Shown here: positions 55,464-63,841 of the stretch, piece by piece
Position numbering within the stretch: the stretch's first letter is position 1
Layout: each line of letters starts with the position of its first letter
Assembly (NCBI RefSeq): GCF_019402665.1
Contig: NZ_VSST01000060.1
Location: 1 to 64,000 of the forward strand
DNA length: 64,000 nucleotides
Origin: Bradyrhizobium canariense
GTDB taxonomy: Bacteria > Pseudomonadota > Alphaproteobacteria > Rhizobiales > Xanthobacteraceae
Direction of reading: 5' to 3'
Position numbers and translations under genes: made by a program
Notes under the pieces: model-generated
Databases searched by the model: none
Told to the model about the DNA's origin: nothing
What the model saw: the letters and a program-made list of their open reading frames with translations, nothing else

Positions 55464-55499
55464 CAAGAACCAATCCAAGAACCAATCCAAGAACCAATC
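55464..55499. repeat. Three tandem copies of a 12-bp repeat
   Basis: CAAGAACCAATC is repeated exactly three times (55464-55475, 55476-55487, 55488-55499) in the 160-bp divergent promoter region between 55363 and 55524. Twelve bp is close to one helical turn, so the repeat could be a regulator array or a slippage-prone tract. Confidence 0.8.
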
Positions 55500-55523
55500 A
55501 TTGCGCGGGACGTTGAGTCCGCG

Positions 55524-55730
55524 ATGTCAGACGCTTTTGATTATTTCCGGGCGCACGCGGTCCGGGCCCTTTGCAAGGCCCGGGCGATGCCGCGCGGACG
55601 AATGAAGCATCTCCAAACCGTCGTGGCCCGGATCTACCACCTGCTGACCAAAGAGGCTGCCTACGGGCCGAACCTGCAGCATATGGACGACTTCCGCGCA
55701 GCCCAGAAGCTCGAGAAATCGATCGACTGA
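55524..55730 (+). CDS. Small hypothetical protein
   Basis: 68 aa starting MSDAFDYFRAHAVRALC with several basic residues and the segment GRMKHLQTVVARIYHLLTKEAAYG. Helical, no signal peptide. No family recognised, but the composition is protein-like and the ATG at 55524 is the first one after the repeat array. Divergent from the gene at 55363 and convergent with the DUF2786 gene. Confidence 0.6.
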   Translation: MSDAFDYFRAHAVRALCKARAMPRGRMKHLQTVVARIYHLLTKEAAYGPNLQHMDDFRAAQKLEKSID

Positions 55731-55754
55731 ACTGCAATGACGGTGAGGCTGCGT

Positions 55755-56498
55755 TCAGCTTCCCTTACGAGCTGTCCCTGCCTGCGACCCGCCAAGCCCG
55801 GGATTGATGGCGAGCGACGCACCGGCGGCGCCGCCGGCTTCATAGGCCGTCATCGATACCATCCGGCTGGCGCTGCGCTGGGTCCGCATCTTCAGGTCGA
55901 GTTTGTCGAACTCCGCATCGACCACCGAGGTCTTGAGAACCACCAGCCCGCGGCCGGCGCTTTCGTTGACCTGATCGCGACTGGCCTTGATCGCCACCAG
56001 CCTCTGCGCGATTGAGGCCACCATGCCGAGCGCGAAGGAAGCATTGGCCAGGTGCCGCTGCTGGTGCCGGAACCTGCTGTAGTCGATCGAAGTCTTGAAA
56101 CGGCCGAGCTCGGCGCGCACGGCGCCGTCGATCAATTCAGCCAGATAATGCGCGACCTCGATATCCGCGCCGAGACCGAAGAACACATAGTGGTTCTCGC
56201 CGGCCGCGTTCTTCTCGCGCCAGACCCGACAATCGCAGAAATGAGCGATCGCGCCGATGCAGTCGTCCAGGGGAATACGCTTCTTGCGATGGGTCTCGTA
56301 AACCTTCCGTTCGCACGGTGACGCCCGCAGTTCGACGTCGGAGAGCGACAGATCATGGCGATCCAGCAGCTCGGCGACCTTGGCGGCCGCCGACAGCGCC
56401 TCGTCCTCGGTGCAGCCATTGGCGATCGTCTTGGCACGCAACGCCTGAATGCGGAGCTTCAGCTTGTCGAGCACGGCCGGATTGGATGTTGGATTCAC
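55755..56498 (-). CDS. DUF2786 domain protein
   Basis: 247 aa. The first 45 residues are the DUF2786 helical domain (KLKLRIQALRAKTIANGCTEDEALSAAAKVAELLDRHDLS), followed by a second conserved region with FCDCRVWREKNAAGENHYVFFGLGADIEVAHYLAELIDGAV, as in the DUF7168-type partner. Function unknown. The Gly/Ala-rich end is low complexity. tRNA-Ser lies 50 nt upstream of its start. Confidence 0.85.
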   Translation of the reverse strand: MNPTSNPAVLDKLKLRIQALRAKTIANGCTEDEALSAAAKVAELLDRHDLSLSDVELRASPCERKVYETHRKKRIPLDDCIGAIAHFCDCRVWREKNAAGENHYVFFGLGADIEVAHYLAELIDGAVRAELGRFKTSIDYSRFRHQQRHLANASFALGMVASIAQRLVAIKASRDQVNESAGRGLVVLKTSVVDAEFDKLDLKMRTQRSASRMVSMTAYEAGGAAGASLAINPGLGGSQAGTARKGS

Positions 56499-56548
56499 GG
56501 ATCACCTGCCCCGGAAAGCCTGACCGATAGACCCCCGGTCGGATCGAC

Positions 56549-56638
56549 TGGCGGAAGGGGTGGGATTCGAACCCACGGTACCCTTGCGGGCACGCCGGTT
56601 TTCAAGACCGGTGCCTTAAACCACTCGGCCACCCTTCC
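56549..56638 (-). tRNA. tRNA-Ser (anticodon UGA)
   Basis: 90 nt with CCA encoded at 56551-56549. The acceptor stem GGAAGGG pairs with CCCTTCC. The D-arm has GTGGCCGAGTGGTTTAAGGC, the anticodon stem is CCGGT/ACCGG around CTTGAAA (anticodon TGA at 56604-56602), a long variable arm typical of serine tRNA follows, and GGTTCGAATCC is the T-loop. Confidence 0.97.
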
Positions 56639-56936
56639 GGAGCAACAATTTCAGAGGGTTAGCAGCGGCGCGAGCTGAACGAAAAAAGGCCGTTACTACC
56701 GCTTTACTACCCAACGTGGTCAGTGAGTGCTCTTTACGGTGAGACCCATAGCGCCGTCAACGCTCGACCCTTCGGACTGGCACCAAGTAAGACCTACAGG
56801 GGCTTCTGTTCCGGGAACTTGCCGAGCCACTCGCCGACTTCGTCAGGCGCGCATGACGTCCAGAAGTCAACGAAATCGTGCGTTTGAGATCGATCGATCG
56901 AGCATTCGGTCGCATAATTGCCGTCGAGGTTTCCAG

Positions 56937-57887
56937 ATGAGCGAGCCACACGCCACCGGTGGGAAATCGGCCAGCAAAGGCGCCTATGGTGCGCATCTGG
57001 CAGCCAGTTTCCGTTTGCCCGAACCTCCCACCCATGTCCGTCGTACCTTGCAGCGAGGGACCATCGCTGTCTCGGTGCTGAGAGGAGGAGCCACAGGAAA
57101 GCCAAGCGGCTCGCTCGGTTTTCTCGACGCCTATCAGGTGATCGTTCCACTCAAAAGTATTCGGCAGGAATTCTGGCAAGGCAGTCGGTTCGTCTCATCC
57201 GATCCCGTGCAAGGTGGAACAACCTACATCATCGATCTTAGAGAAGATCCTCGGGTCCTTTGTCGGAATCCCGGCGGCACTGTGCACTTTTACATGCCGA
57301 TTTCGACCATGAAGGCCTACGCCGAACAGAATGACTTACCGGCATTCGCGGATTTCATCCATCGGCCGACGACCGGCCATGACGATCCTGTCATGCGTCA
57401 TCTCTCCGAGACGGCTCTTGCGGCCTTGGACCGGCCCCACGCGACGACCGGACTTCTGCTCGATTCGATCCTTGATGCTGCGTGCATCAACGTGCTCGGA
57501 CAATATGCGACGTTGAATGGCGCAAACAAAACTCGAACATACGGGCTGGCAGCATGGCAGGAACGTCGTGCGAAAGACCTAATAAACAGCCAGCTCGACG
57601 TCTCCATGGCCGAACTCGCCCGGGAATGCCGCATTTCGGTCGCCCATTTCGGTCGGGCCTTCAAGCGCACCACCGGAATGTCACCTCATCAGTGGCAGCT
57701 CGGTCGTCGCATGCAGCGGGCACAAGCAATGCTGTCAGGGTCGACGCTTTCGATAGCCGAGATTGCCCTTGCGTGCGGATTTTCCAGCCAAAGCCATTTC
57801 ACCAATTCCTTCACGGAGAATGTGGGTGTCGGCCCCGGGCGTTGGCGTCGATCAGGTGACCAACCAGAGACCATCGATAACGGCTAA
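56937..57887 (+). CDS. AraC family transcriptional regulator
   Basis: 316 aa. An N-terminal sensing region (about 30-200) has DAYQVIVPLKSIRQEFWQG; the C-terminal double helix-turn-helix has MAELARECRISVAHFGRAFKRTTGMSPHQWQL and LSIAEIALACGFSSQSHFTNSF. The ATG at 56937 follows a GAGG. The frame is open to 56727, but that part has no conserved character. It is a probable paralogue of the AraC at 35839. The regulator of the next gene, at 58036, is on the same strand. Confidence 0.9.
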   Translation: MSEPHATGGKSASKGAYGAHLAASFRLPEPPTHVRRTLQRGTIAVSVLRGGATGKPSGSLGFLDAYQVIVPLKSIRQEFWQGSRFVSSDPVQGGTTYIIDLREDPRVLCRNPGGTVHFYMPISTMKAYAEQNDLPAFADFIHRPTTGHDDPVMRHLSETALAALDRPHATTGLLLDSILDAACINVLGQYATLNGANKTRTYGLAAWQERRAKDLINSQLDVSMAELARECRISVAHFGRAFKRTTGMSPHQWQLGRRMQRAQAMLSGSTLSIAEIALACGFSSQSHFTNSFTENVGVGPGRWRRSGDQPETIDNG

Positions 57888-57949
57888 GGCCGGCGCCCTT
57901 CGACCAATGGATAGCCCGGGCGGATCAGTTTTCCGCAACCTGCGTCACA

Positions 57950-57993
57950 ATTCTGGAAGATTTTACCTGCGATTCTGGAAGATTTCGCCTGCG
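57950..57993 (+). promoter_or_regulatory. Tandem 22-bp direct repeat upstream of the STAND regulator
   Basis: Two adjacent 22-base copies, 57950-57971 and 57972-57993, differ at 2 positions; both start ATTCTGGAAGATTT and end CCTGCG. Their period is about two helical turns. They lie 42 nt before the GTG start at 58036, in a region that would be coding only if an upstream start were used. They are a good candidate operator. Confidence 0.65.
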
Positions 57994-58035
57994 CCCTGCG
58001 CACGATATTTATCGACCGGGGAAAGGGAGTCGCAG

Positions 58036-60954
58036 GTGGCAGTTCATGCGAAGGTTCGAGCCGAAGCCCCCTCGCCCTTATCGCCCCAGCGCGACAACGA
58101 TCTTCATTCAGGAGAAACGACGACGTCGTTCGGAAACTTCCGCCTGGACCGCGCGCGCCGCTTGCTGACCAAGGACGGAAAGCCGGTGCGGATCGGCTCT
58201 CGCGCGCTCGACCTGTTGATCGTCCTGATTGATCGCGCCGGCGAGGTCGTCAGTCGGCGCGAGTTGGTCGATCTCGCATGGCGAGGCGTGGCCGTCGACG
58301 ATGCGGGTGTCAGAGTACACATTGCATCGCTTCGCCGCGTTTTGGGAGACGGTCGCGACGGTGCACGCTACATCGTCAATGTCAGCGGTGTAGGTTACAG
58401 CTTCGTCGCATCCGTCACGCGAGAGGCCACCGAGGCGCCGTCTCTGCCGACCGCATCCCCGGCGCCCCGGCTCACGGGCCGCGTGCCGCCACCACCCCGG
58501 TTGCTGGTCGGCCGCGACGATGTTGTCAACAGCCTGGTCGAACTTCTCCTTGAACGTCGGTTCGTAAGTATCGTCGGCTCCGGAGGCATCGGGAAAACTA
58601 CAACCGCGACAGCCGTTGCGGACCGTTTGCGAGCGGAGTTTGGTGACGACAATATTGCTTTTGTCGATCTCGGCGCCGTCTCTGACCCCGAACGGATACC
58701 CGAGGCTATCATCTCGGCAATTGGCTGCCGGATCGGAGGCGCCGATCCCGTTGAGGAGATTTTGAACTTCCTCACCGGCAGACGCGTGCTGATCATCTTT
58801 GATAGTTGCGAGCATCTCCTCGATTCAACATCCGGTCTGGCCGCGCGCTTGTTTCAACAAGCTCCAGCTGTCCATCTGCTGACGACGTCGCGAGAAGCGC
58901 TGCGTGTCGACGGCGAGACGATCCATTTGCTAAGCCCTCTCGCCTGCCCGATGGAGGAGTGCCCCACCGCAGCGCAGGCGCTGGCCACGCCAGCCGTGCA
59001 ACTCTTCCTGGATCGCGCCAAGTTTAGCGGATTCAATGGCGAGCTGAGCGATATCGAGGCGCCGATCGTCTCCGGAATATGCCGAAGAACCGACGGAATT
59101 GCACTGGCAATCGAAATGGCGGCCAGCAGGGTTGGCACCTACGGTATTTCTGGGGTCGCCAACCTGATTGTCGGTAACGTTGACCTCGGCCTGGTTGGTC
59201 GCCGCGACGCGGCTCCCCGACATCGAACGCTCGAATCGATGCTCGACTGGAGCTTCAGGCTTCTCAATCGAGAGGAACAGCGCGTCCTATCCGCCCTCTC
59301 CATGCTCGTCGGTCTGTTCACAATGGACGCCGCGTGTTCGATCACGAACAATGGCGACCATGATAGCGCCAACGTCTCCAGAACGATCATGAGCTTGATC
59401 GACCGGTCTCTCGTCTGGGTTCATCGGGAAGGTGACACCGTCTTCTATCGGCTTCCCGACACGACTCGGGCATACGCGGCCGCCAAGCTGGCCGAGACCG
59501 AACAGACTGAATCGATTGCCGCGCGCCACGCGCTCTATTTTTCGAAGCTGTTCAAGGCCACCGCGCTCGAGCACGGCACCTATGCTGATATTGGACGTCA
59601 CGCGCCGCATGTCGGAAATTTGCGAAAGGCACTCGAATGGACATTTTCCAACGAGAAGTCCCGCCCGCTTGGCGTTCAGCTTGCGGCCGACACCGCCCCG
59701 CTCTTTCTCGGTCTCTGGTTGTTGAACGAATGCCGGCACTGGTCACAACTGGCATTAAGCTTTAAAGACGACCTCGGCGAAATTCCCGAGAGCGAAGCGC
59801 GCCTGCAGGAAGCGCTGGCGGTGTCCACGATGTACACCCTCGGAAATACGCCGGAGGTTCGGAATGCCCTGGAGCGTGGGTTGGTTCTCTCCGAGGCTCT
59901 CGGGCAAGCGCCCCAACAGCTTCGCCTTCTGGGCGACCTGGCCCTCTTCTTCAACCGAACTGGCGATTTCGGAGCGGCGCTGGCCGCCGTGAAGCGCAGC
60001 GGAGCCATCGCAGAACGCAGCGATTCTCCTGAAGATCGCATCAATGCTGAATGGCTGATGGCAGCTTCCAGTCATATGGCAGGCGACCAACTGGCAACGA
60101 TCGCCCACTACGAGCGCGGTTCCAGGCTTGAAGCCACGACCGGCCGCGCGAAAATCAATCTGTTCGGATACGACGATCGCCTGAGGGCCCAGATCTCGCT
60201 GGCACGCTGCGTCTGGCTCCGCGGATCCCCCGATAGCGCCTGCAAGCTGGCCATCAAGGCCATGGACGATGCGGCGGAGATATCTCTGCCAAGCAACTAC
60301 ACCATGGCGATCACCCACTCCGTACCTGTCTTGCTTTGGAGCGGCAACACCGTTGAGTCGGCCCTGTATATCGAGCGCTTGCTTGTACACGCCGAACGTT
60401 TATCGATCAAAACTCACACGTCTGCCGCATTGGCGCTGAGGGGAGAATGGCTCTTGATGACCGGAGACTTCTCGACCGGAGTTGAGACATTGCGACAAGC
60501 GCTCGAACGGCTTAGCCGCGAGCGCCTGCACATGCTCACTCCAACAGCGTCGATAGCTCTGGCGGATGGGCTATCCCAGTGCGGAAATCATGACGAGGCG
60601 CGCGCGACGATCGACGGCGCCCTGTCATCGGCCCGGGAAATGAATCAGCAATTCTACCTTCCGAGCCTTCTGCGCACACAAGGCCAAATTATCTTGAGAA
60701 GCCCCCAACCGGACTTCGAATCCGCCGAGTCATCCTTGCGCAAGTCCATTGAAATTGCGGGAATGCAGGCCTCCCCTGGTTGGGAATTAAAGGCTGCCGT
60801 GCCGCTGGCACGCTTGTTGATACAAACTCGCCGCATCCACGAAGCCCTCGCCCTCATCGGCCCAATCTATCGCGCGCATTCGGAGAAAACGGGCTCGACC
60901 GATCTCGTCGCCGCCGCAAGCATTCTGGAGGCGCCGTGCGACTTCCACGTCTGA
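58036..60954 (+). CDS. Winged-helix transcriptional regulator with STAND ATPase and TPR-like region
   Basis: 972 aa. An OmpR-type winged helix (about 30-125: FGNFRLDRARRLL, RALDLLIVLIDRAGEVVSRREL, VRVHIASLRRVLGD, YIVNVSGVGYSF) is joined by a Pro-rich linker to an NTPase domain with Walker A GSGGIGKTT (181-189) and Walker B RRVLIIFDSCEHLL. The rest (about 480-972) is helical, with repeated 35-40-residue units like TPR. Architecture suits a STAND switch that binds ATP and oligomerises on a signal. The start is GTG 58036 after AGGGAG; an upstream ATG at 57910 would read through the tandem repeat. A close target or ligand is not known. Confidence 0.85.
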   Translation: MAVHAKVRAEAPSPLSPQRDNDLHSGETTTSFGNFRLDRARRLLTKDGKPVRIGSRALDLLIVLIDRAGEVVSRRELVDLAWRGVAVDDAGVRVHIASLRRVLGDGRDGARYIVNVSGVGYSFVASVTREATEAPSLPTASPAPRLTGRVPPPPRLLVGRDDVVNSLVELLLERRFVSIVGSGGIGKTTTATAVADRLRAEFGDDNIAFVDLGAVSDPERIPEAIISAIGCRIGGADPVEEILNFLTGRRVLIIFDSCEHLLDSTSGLAARLFQQAPAVHLLTTSREALRVDGETIHLLSPLACPMEECPTAAQALATPAVQLFLDRAKFSGFNGELSDIEAPIVSGICRRTDGIALAIEMAASRVGTYGISGVANLIVGNVDLGLVGRRDAAPRHRTLESMLDWSFRLLNREEQRVLSALSMLVGLFTMDAACSITNNGDHDSANVSRTIMSLIDRSLVWVHREGDTVFYRLPDTTRAYAAAKLAETEQTESIAARHALYFSKLFKATALEHGTYADIGRHAPHVGNLRKALEWTFSNEKSRPLGVQLAADTAPLFLGLWLLNECRHWSQLALSFKDDLGEIPESEARLQEALAVSTMYTLGNTPEVRNALERGLVLSEALGQAPQQLRLLGDLALFFNRTGDFGAALAAVKRSGAIAERSDSPEDRINAEWLMAASSHMAGDQLATIAHYERGSRLEATTGRAKINLFGYDDRLRAQISLARCVWLRGSPDSACKLAIKAMDDAAEISLPSNYTMAITHSVPVLLWSGNTVESALYIERLLVHAERLSIKTHTSAALALRGEWLLMTGDFSTGVETLRQALERLSRERLHMLTPTASIALADGLSQCGNHDEARATIDGALSSAREMNQQFYLPSLLRTQGQIILRSPQPDFESAESSLRKSIEIAGMQASPGWELKAAVPLARLLIQTRRIHEALALIGPIYRAHSEKTGSTDLVAAASILEAPCDFHV

Positions 60955-61074
60955 TCGGGTCGACCTCCCAGCCCGCCGTCCGTCTTGACGATCTCTCATC
61001 GGCAGATAACGGGGCCACGCAAATAGCGAGACCCCGGTTTGATTTCAAGGAGTCCGCACAGCCGTTGCGGGCAG

Positions 61075-61836
61075 CTAGATCGCCATGCCGCCCGAGACCT
61101 CGATTCGCTGGGCGTTGATCCAGCGGTTGTCCTCGGACAGCAGCGAAGCAATCATCGGCCCGACGTCGTCCGGGACACCAGGACGTCCGAGCGCAGTCAT
61201 ATCGGCGACACGTTTGTTAAGTGCTGGATTGTCGCGCACAATACCACCGCTGAAGTCGGTCTGCATTGCGCCGGGGGCCACAGCATTCACGGCGATCCCA
61301 CGCGGGCCCAGTTCTTTGGCTTGATAACGCGTAAGGACCTCAATGGCGCCCTTCAACGCGCCGTACGGCGCGCTGCCGGGAATGATGATCCGGGCGAGGC
61401 CGCTGGAGATGTTCACGATCCTGCCGCCGTCTCTGATGAGCGGAAGCAATTTCTGCGTCAGGAAAAACACGCCCTTGAAATTCACCCTGTAGAGGGCATC
61501 GAGTTCGTCCTCAGTCGTCATTTCAAACGAATTGTGATGTGAAATGCCGGCATTGTTGACCAGATAATCGAAATGCGTTGCTCCGAGGCAAGCCAGGGCT
61601 TCCCGCACCTGCGCGACAAAGCCGCCAAATGCGCTCACGTCGCCGACATCCAGCTGCAAAGGTATGGCGCGGGATTCCATCTCTCTAACTTGCGCAGTCA
61701 CCATGTCAGCTTCATTGCGTGCCGACTTGTATGTGAAGATGGTATCGACACCTCTGCGGGCAAGGCTGACCATCGTGTTACGCCCAAGACCGCGGCTGCC
61801 CCCCGTGACGATGGCGATTCGTCTACGCTGTTCCAT
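61075..61836 (-). CDS. SDR family NAD(P)-dependent oxidoreductase
   Basis: 253 aa. Classical short-chain dehydrogenase: cofactor motif TGGSRGLG (11-18), NNAG at 94-97, catalytic Ser144/145 in NISSG, Tyr158 and Lys162 in PYGALKGA. The end VSGGMAI is typical. FTYKSAR after beta-2 suggests NADPH preference. Divergent from the AraC gene at 62128, with tandem repeats between them, so that regulator is a likely controller. Substrate unknown. Confidence 0.94.
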   Translation of the reverse strand: MEQRRRIAIVTGGSRGLGRNTMVSLARRGVDTIFTYKSARNEADMVTAQVREMESRAIPLQLDVGDVSAFGGFVAQVREALACLGATHFDYLVNNAGISHHNSFEMTTEDELDALYRVNFKGVFFLTQKLLPLIRDGGRIVNISSGLARIIIPGSAPYGALKGAIEVLTRYQAKELGPRGIAVNAVAPGAMQTDFSGGIVRDNPALNKRVADMTALGRPGVPDDVGPMIASLLSEDNRWINAQRIEVSGGMAI

Positions 61837-61918
61837 CTGAATTCTCCTTGATCCTCGCGGCCCTTATCCTAAATGCCACGAGGTCAAGATAGCGATGGGG
61901 CACCCTCCCGCGCGTTGT

Positions 61919-61938
61919 GAATTGCTAAGAATTGCTAA
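61919..61938. promoter_or_regulatory. 10-bp tandem repeat in the SDR-AraC intergenic region
   Basis: GAATTGCTAA is repeated exactly in tandem (61919-61928, 61929-61938), with a period near one helical turn, inside an AT-rich 291-bp divergent gap (61837-62127). TAGCAATATTTTGCAA downstream (around 62004-62020) contains related GCAAT half-sites. Suitable for AraC-type binding. Confidence 0.5.
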
Positions 61939-62127
61939 GACGACCAATGCACCTCAATGGAGCAACGTGACGCCACACTCTCCGTTCGACAGTGACTGCC
62001 TCTTTCGAGATATAGCAATATTTTGCAATCGATAACCCATATCGATCCGCCTTCAGACGTATCTTTCCCTTTATCGCACATGTTGAGGTTTCACGATCGC
62101 AATGGCCGCGAAACCCGGAAAGAACGG

Positions 62128-63246
62128 ATGATGTCCATCGGCACACAAGTGGAGCGATCGTTCAATCGTCGAGACTGTCCCTTGCGAGATGAAAGTCTAC
62201 TCGAAACGGAGGGCCTCTACCAGGAACAGTCCTGGCGTCGAGTCCACCCCGGCGTCGTCGCCAGAGACATCGTAATCTCGCGCTGGACCAACCTGCAGGA
62301 TGCCACACTGCGTGCCGAAGCGACGACACCACCCGATCAATATTTTTTGGGAATCGCGCTCAAGGCGTCCCGCCTGACATTCGCCGGCGATGGGCAGGCG
62401 ATCTTCGATGGCAACATGCCGGCAGGCACGCTGTACGTCTCGGCGCCGTCGAAGCGAATCATCGCGCAATTTCACTCGCCGTGTGACTTCCTGCACTTCC
62501 GCGTTTCTGCCGACTACATGATTTCACAGCAATCGACGCGACAGTTACTCGCGGCCGAAAGCATGAATGAACTGGTATTGTTGCGTGATCCTCTCGTCGA
62601 TCAACTTGCAAAGGTGCTGACCGGGTATGGGGACACGACCAACAGGGAGTTTGCACGTTGCATAGGCCGGACCCTCGCCATGCATGTGGCTCGGCTCGAA
62701 GGCCCACAGATCAAGGTCAATGGCTTGCCCAAGTGGCGTCTGCGTCGTGTCGAAGAGTACGTCAAAGCGCATTTCGACCGCGACATCGGTCTTTCCGACC
62801 TCGCAAACATCGCCGGTCTCTCTCGCATGCACTTCGCGGCGCAATTCCGAATTGCGACTGGCTACCGTCCGCATGAATATCTCCAGCATCAGCGCATCGA
62901 ACGTGCCAAGTCACTATTATCAAACACCGAAACGCCGCTGGTCGAGGTCGCGCTTGCCGTTGGCTTCTGCACGCAGGCGCATTTTTCCACGGTGTTCAAA
63001 CGCACGACAGGCGAAACGCCTGCGCGCTGGAGATCAGAAAGCAAGAATGCTTTCTCTTCGGTTCAAAAAGCTGCGCGGTGTGAGCACGCGGGACGCGCAG
63101 CCACCCAGACCGCAGCCGCGAGGCCATGCGAATCGGGAAATGGCTCGCATTCGCGAAACATGTTCCCGGCCGCGAAGCCCGGTTTGGTGTCGCTTCCGTT
63201 TCCAGGCCTCATTTGCCGCCCTCAAAAGCGAAACGGCGCCCCGTAA
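62128..63246 (+). CDS. AraC family transcriptional regulator with a C-terminal extension
   Basis: 372 aa. N-terminal sensing part to about residue 200, then the double helix-turn-helix (IGLSDLANIAGLSRMHFAAQFRIATG and TPLVEVALAVGFCTQAHFSTVFKRTTG), ending near PARWRSESK (about residue 305). The last 66 or so residues (SSVQKAARCEHAG through ICRPQKRNGAP) are not part of the AraC domain and have repeat-like character. The start ATG 62128 follows GGAAAG. Divergent from the SDR gene, a likely target. Confidence 0.88.
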   Translation: MMSIGTQVERSFNRRDCPLRDESLLETEGLYQEQSWRRVHPGVVARDIVISRWTNLQDATLRAEATTPPDQYFLGIALKASRLTFAGDGQAIFDGNMPAGTLYVSAPSKRIIAQFHSPCDFLHFRVSADYMISQQSTRQLLAAESMNELVLLRDPLVDQLAKVLTGYGDTTNREFARCIGRTLAMHVARLEGPQIKVNGLPKWRLRRVEEYVKAHFDRDIGLSDLANIAGLSRMHFAAQFRIATGYRPHEYLQHQRIERAKSLLSNTETPLVEVALAVGFCTQAHFSTVFKRTTGETPARWRSESKNAFSSVQKAARCEHAGRAATQTAAARPCESGNGSHSRNMFPAAKPGLVSLPFPGLICRPQKRNGAP

Positions 63247-63281
63247 GGAGCGCCGCTTGAATTTTTCGTAGCTTCGCCGGC

Positions 63282-63656
63282 TCAGTACCCGCAGGACGCG
63301 CAGCCCATCTGCACCGGGGCGTAATAGGAATAGCCCGGCTGGACCATCTCGACGCGTTGGCGCGTGGCGTATTGGGGCGGGATGCGTTCGTACTGGACGC
63401 TGGGCGGCGCCACCATCACGGTCTGCGGCACCATCACGGTGCGGTACTGCGCCGGCGCGCGGTGCGCCACGACGGCGCCTGGCGACACCATCACGGTCTC
63501 GTCGACGGTGCGGTATTGCGGCTGCACATATTGCTGCTGGTAGCAGGTCGTGCACGGCGGCGGCGTGTAGCAATTGTAGCAGCCGGCGGAGGCCGCGCTC
63601 GTCATGGAAATCGCAGCGACGACGGTCGAGAAAACGACAGCGAGAGTGCGAGACAT
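63282..63656 (-). CDS. Small secreted Tyr/Pro/Val-rich protein
   Basis: 124 aa with a Sec signal peptide (LAVVFSTVVAAISMTSAASAG). The mature protein begins with CYNCYTPPPCTTCYQQQ and ends in CASCGY, so cysteine pairs flank a middle of repeated QYRTV and TVMV units (QPQYRTVDETVMV, PAQYRTVMVPQTVMV). No family recognised. It may be envelope-associated, perhaps disulfide-bonded. ATG 63656 was chosen because it starts the signal peptide. A 185-bp gap separates it from ilvD and holds nothing else that I can support. Confidence 0.75.
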   Translation of the reverse strand: MSRTLAVVFSTVVAAISMTSAASAGCYNCYTPPPCTTCYQQQYVQPQYRTVDETVMVSPGAVVAHRAPAQYRTVMVPQTVMVAPPSVQYERIPPQYATRQRVEMVQPGYSYYAPVQMGCASCGY

Positions 63657-63841
63657 TATTGTGGTGCCCCAATTGCCCGAAATGGATTTGCGAAGGTCGC
63701 TGCAGTATACGCCGCAAAACCTTGCTTTGCCGAAGTTCGTCGGGGCATCCTTAATGCAAACGGCCGGCTTGCGCCGGCCGTTCAGAACTTGTTGACCATG
63801 CGCGATGCGCGAAAGTTGCATCACGCCCGCACGAGACGCTG

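Noticed and set aside
56549..56638. tRNA-Ser as an integration site of a genomic island
   Set aside because: No integrase gene and no direct repeat of the tRNA 3' end was seen on either side in the window.
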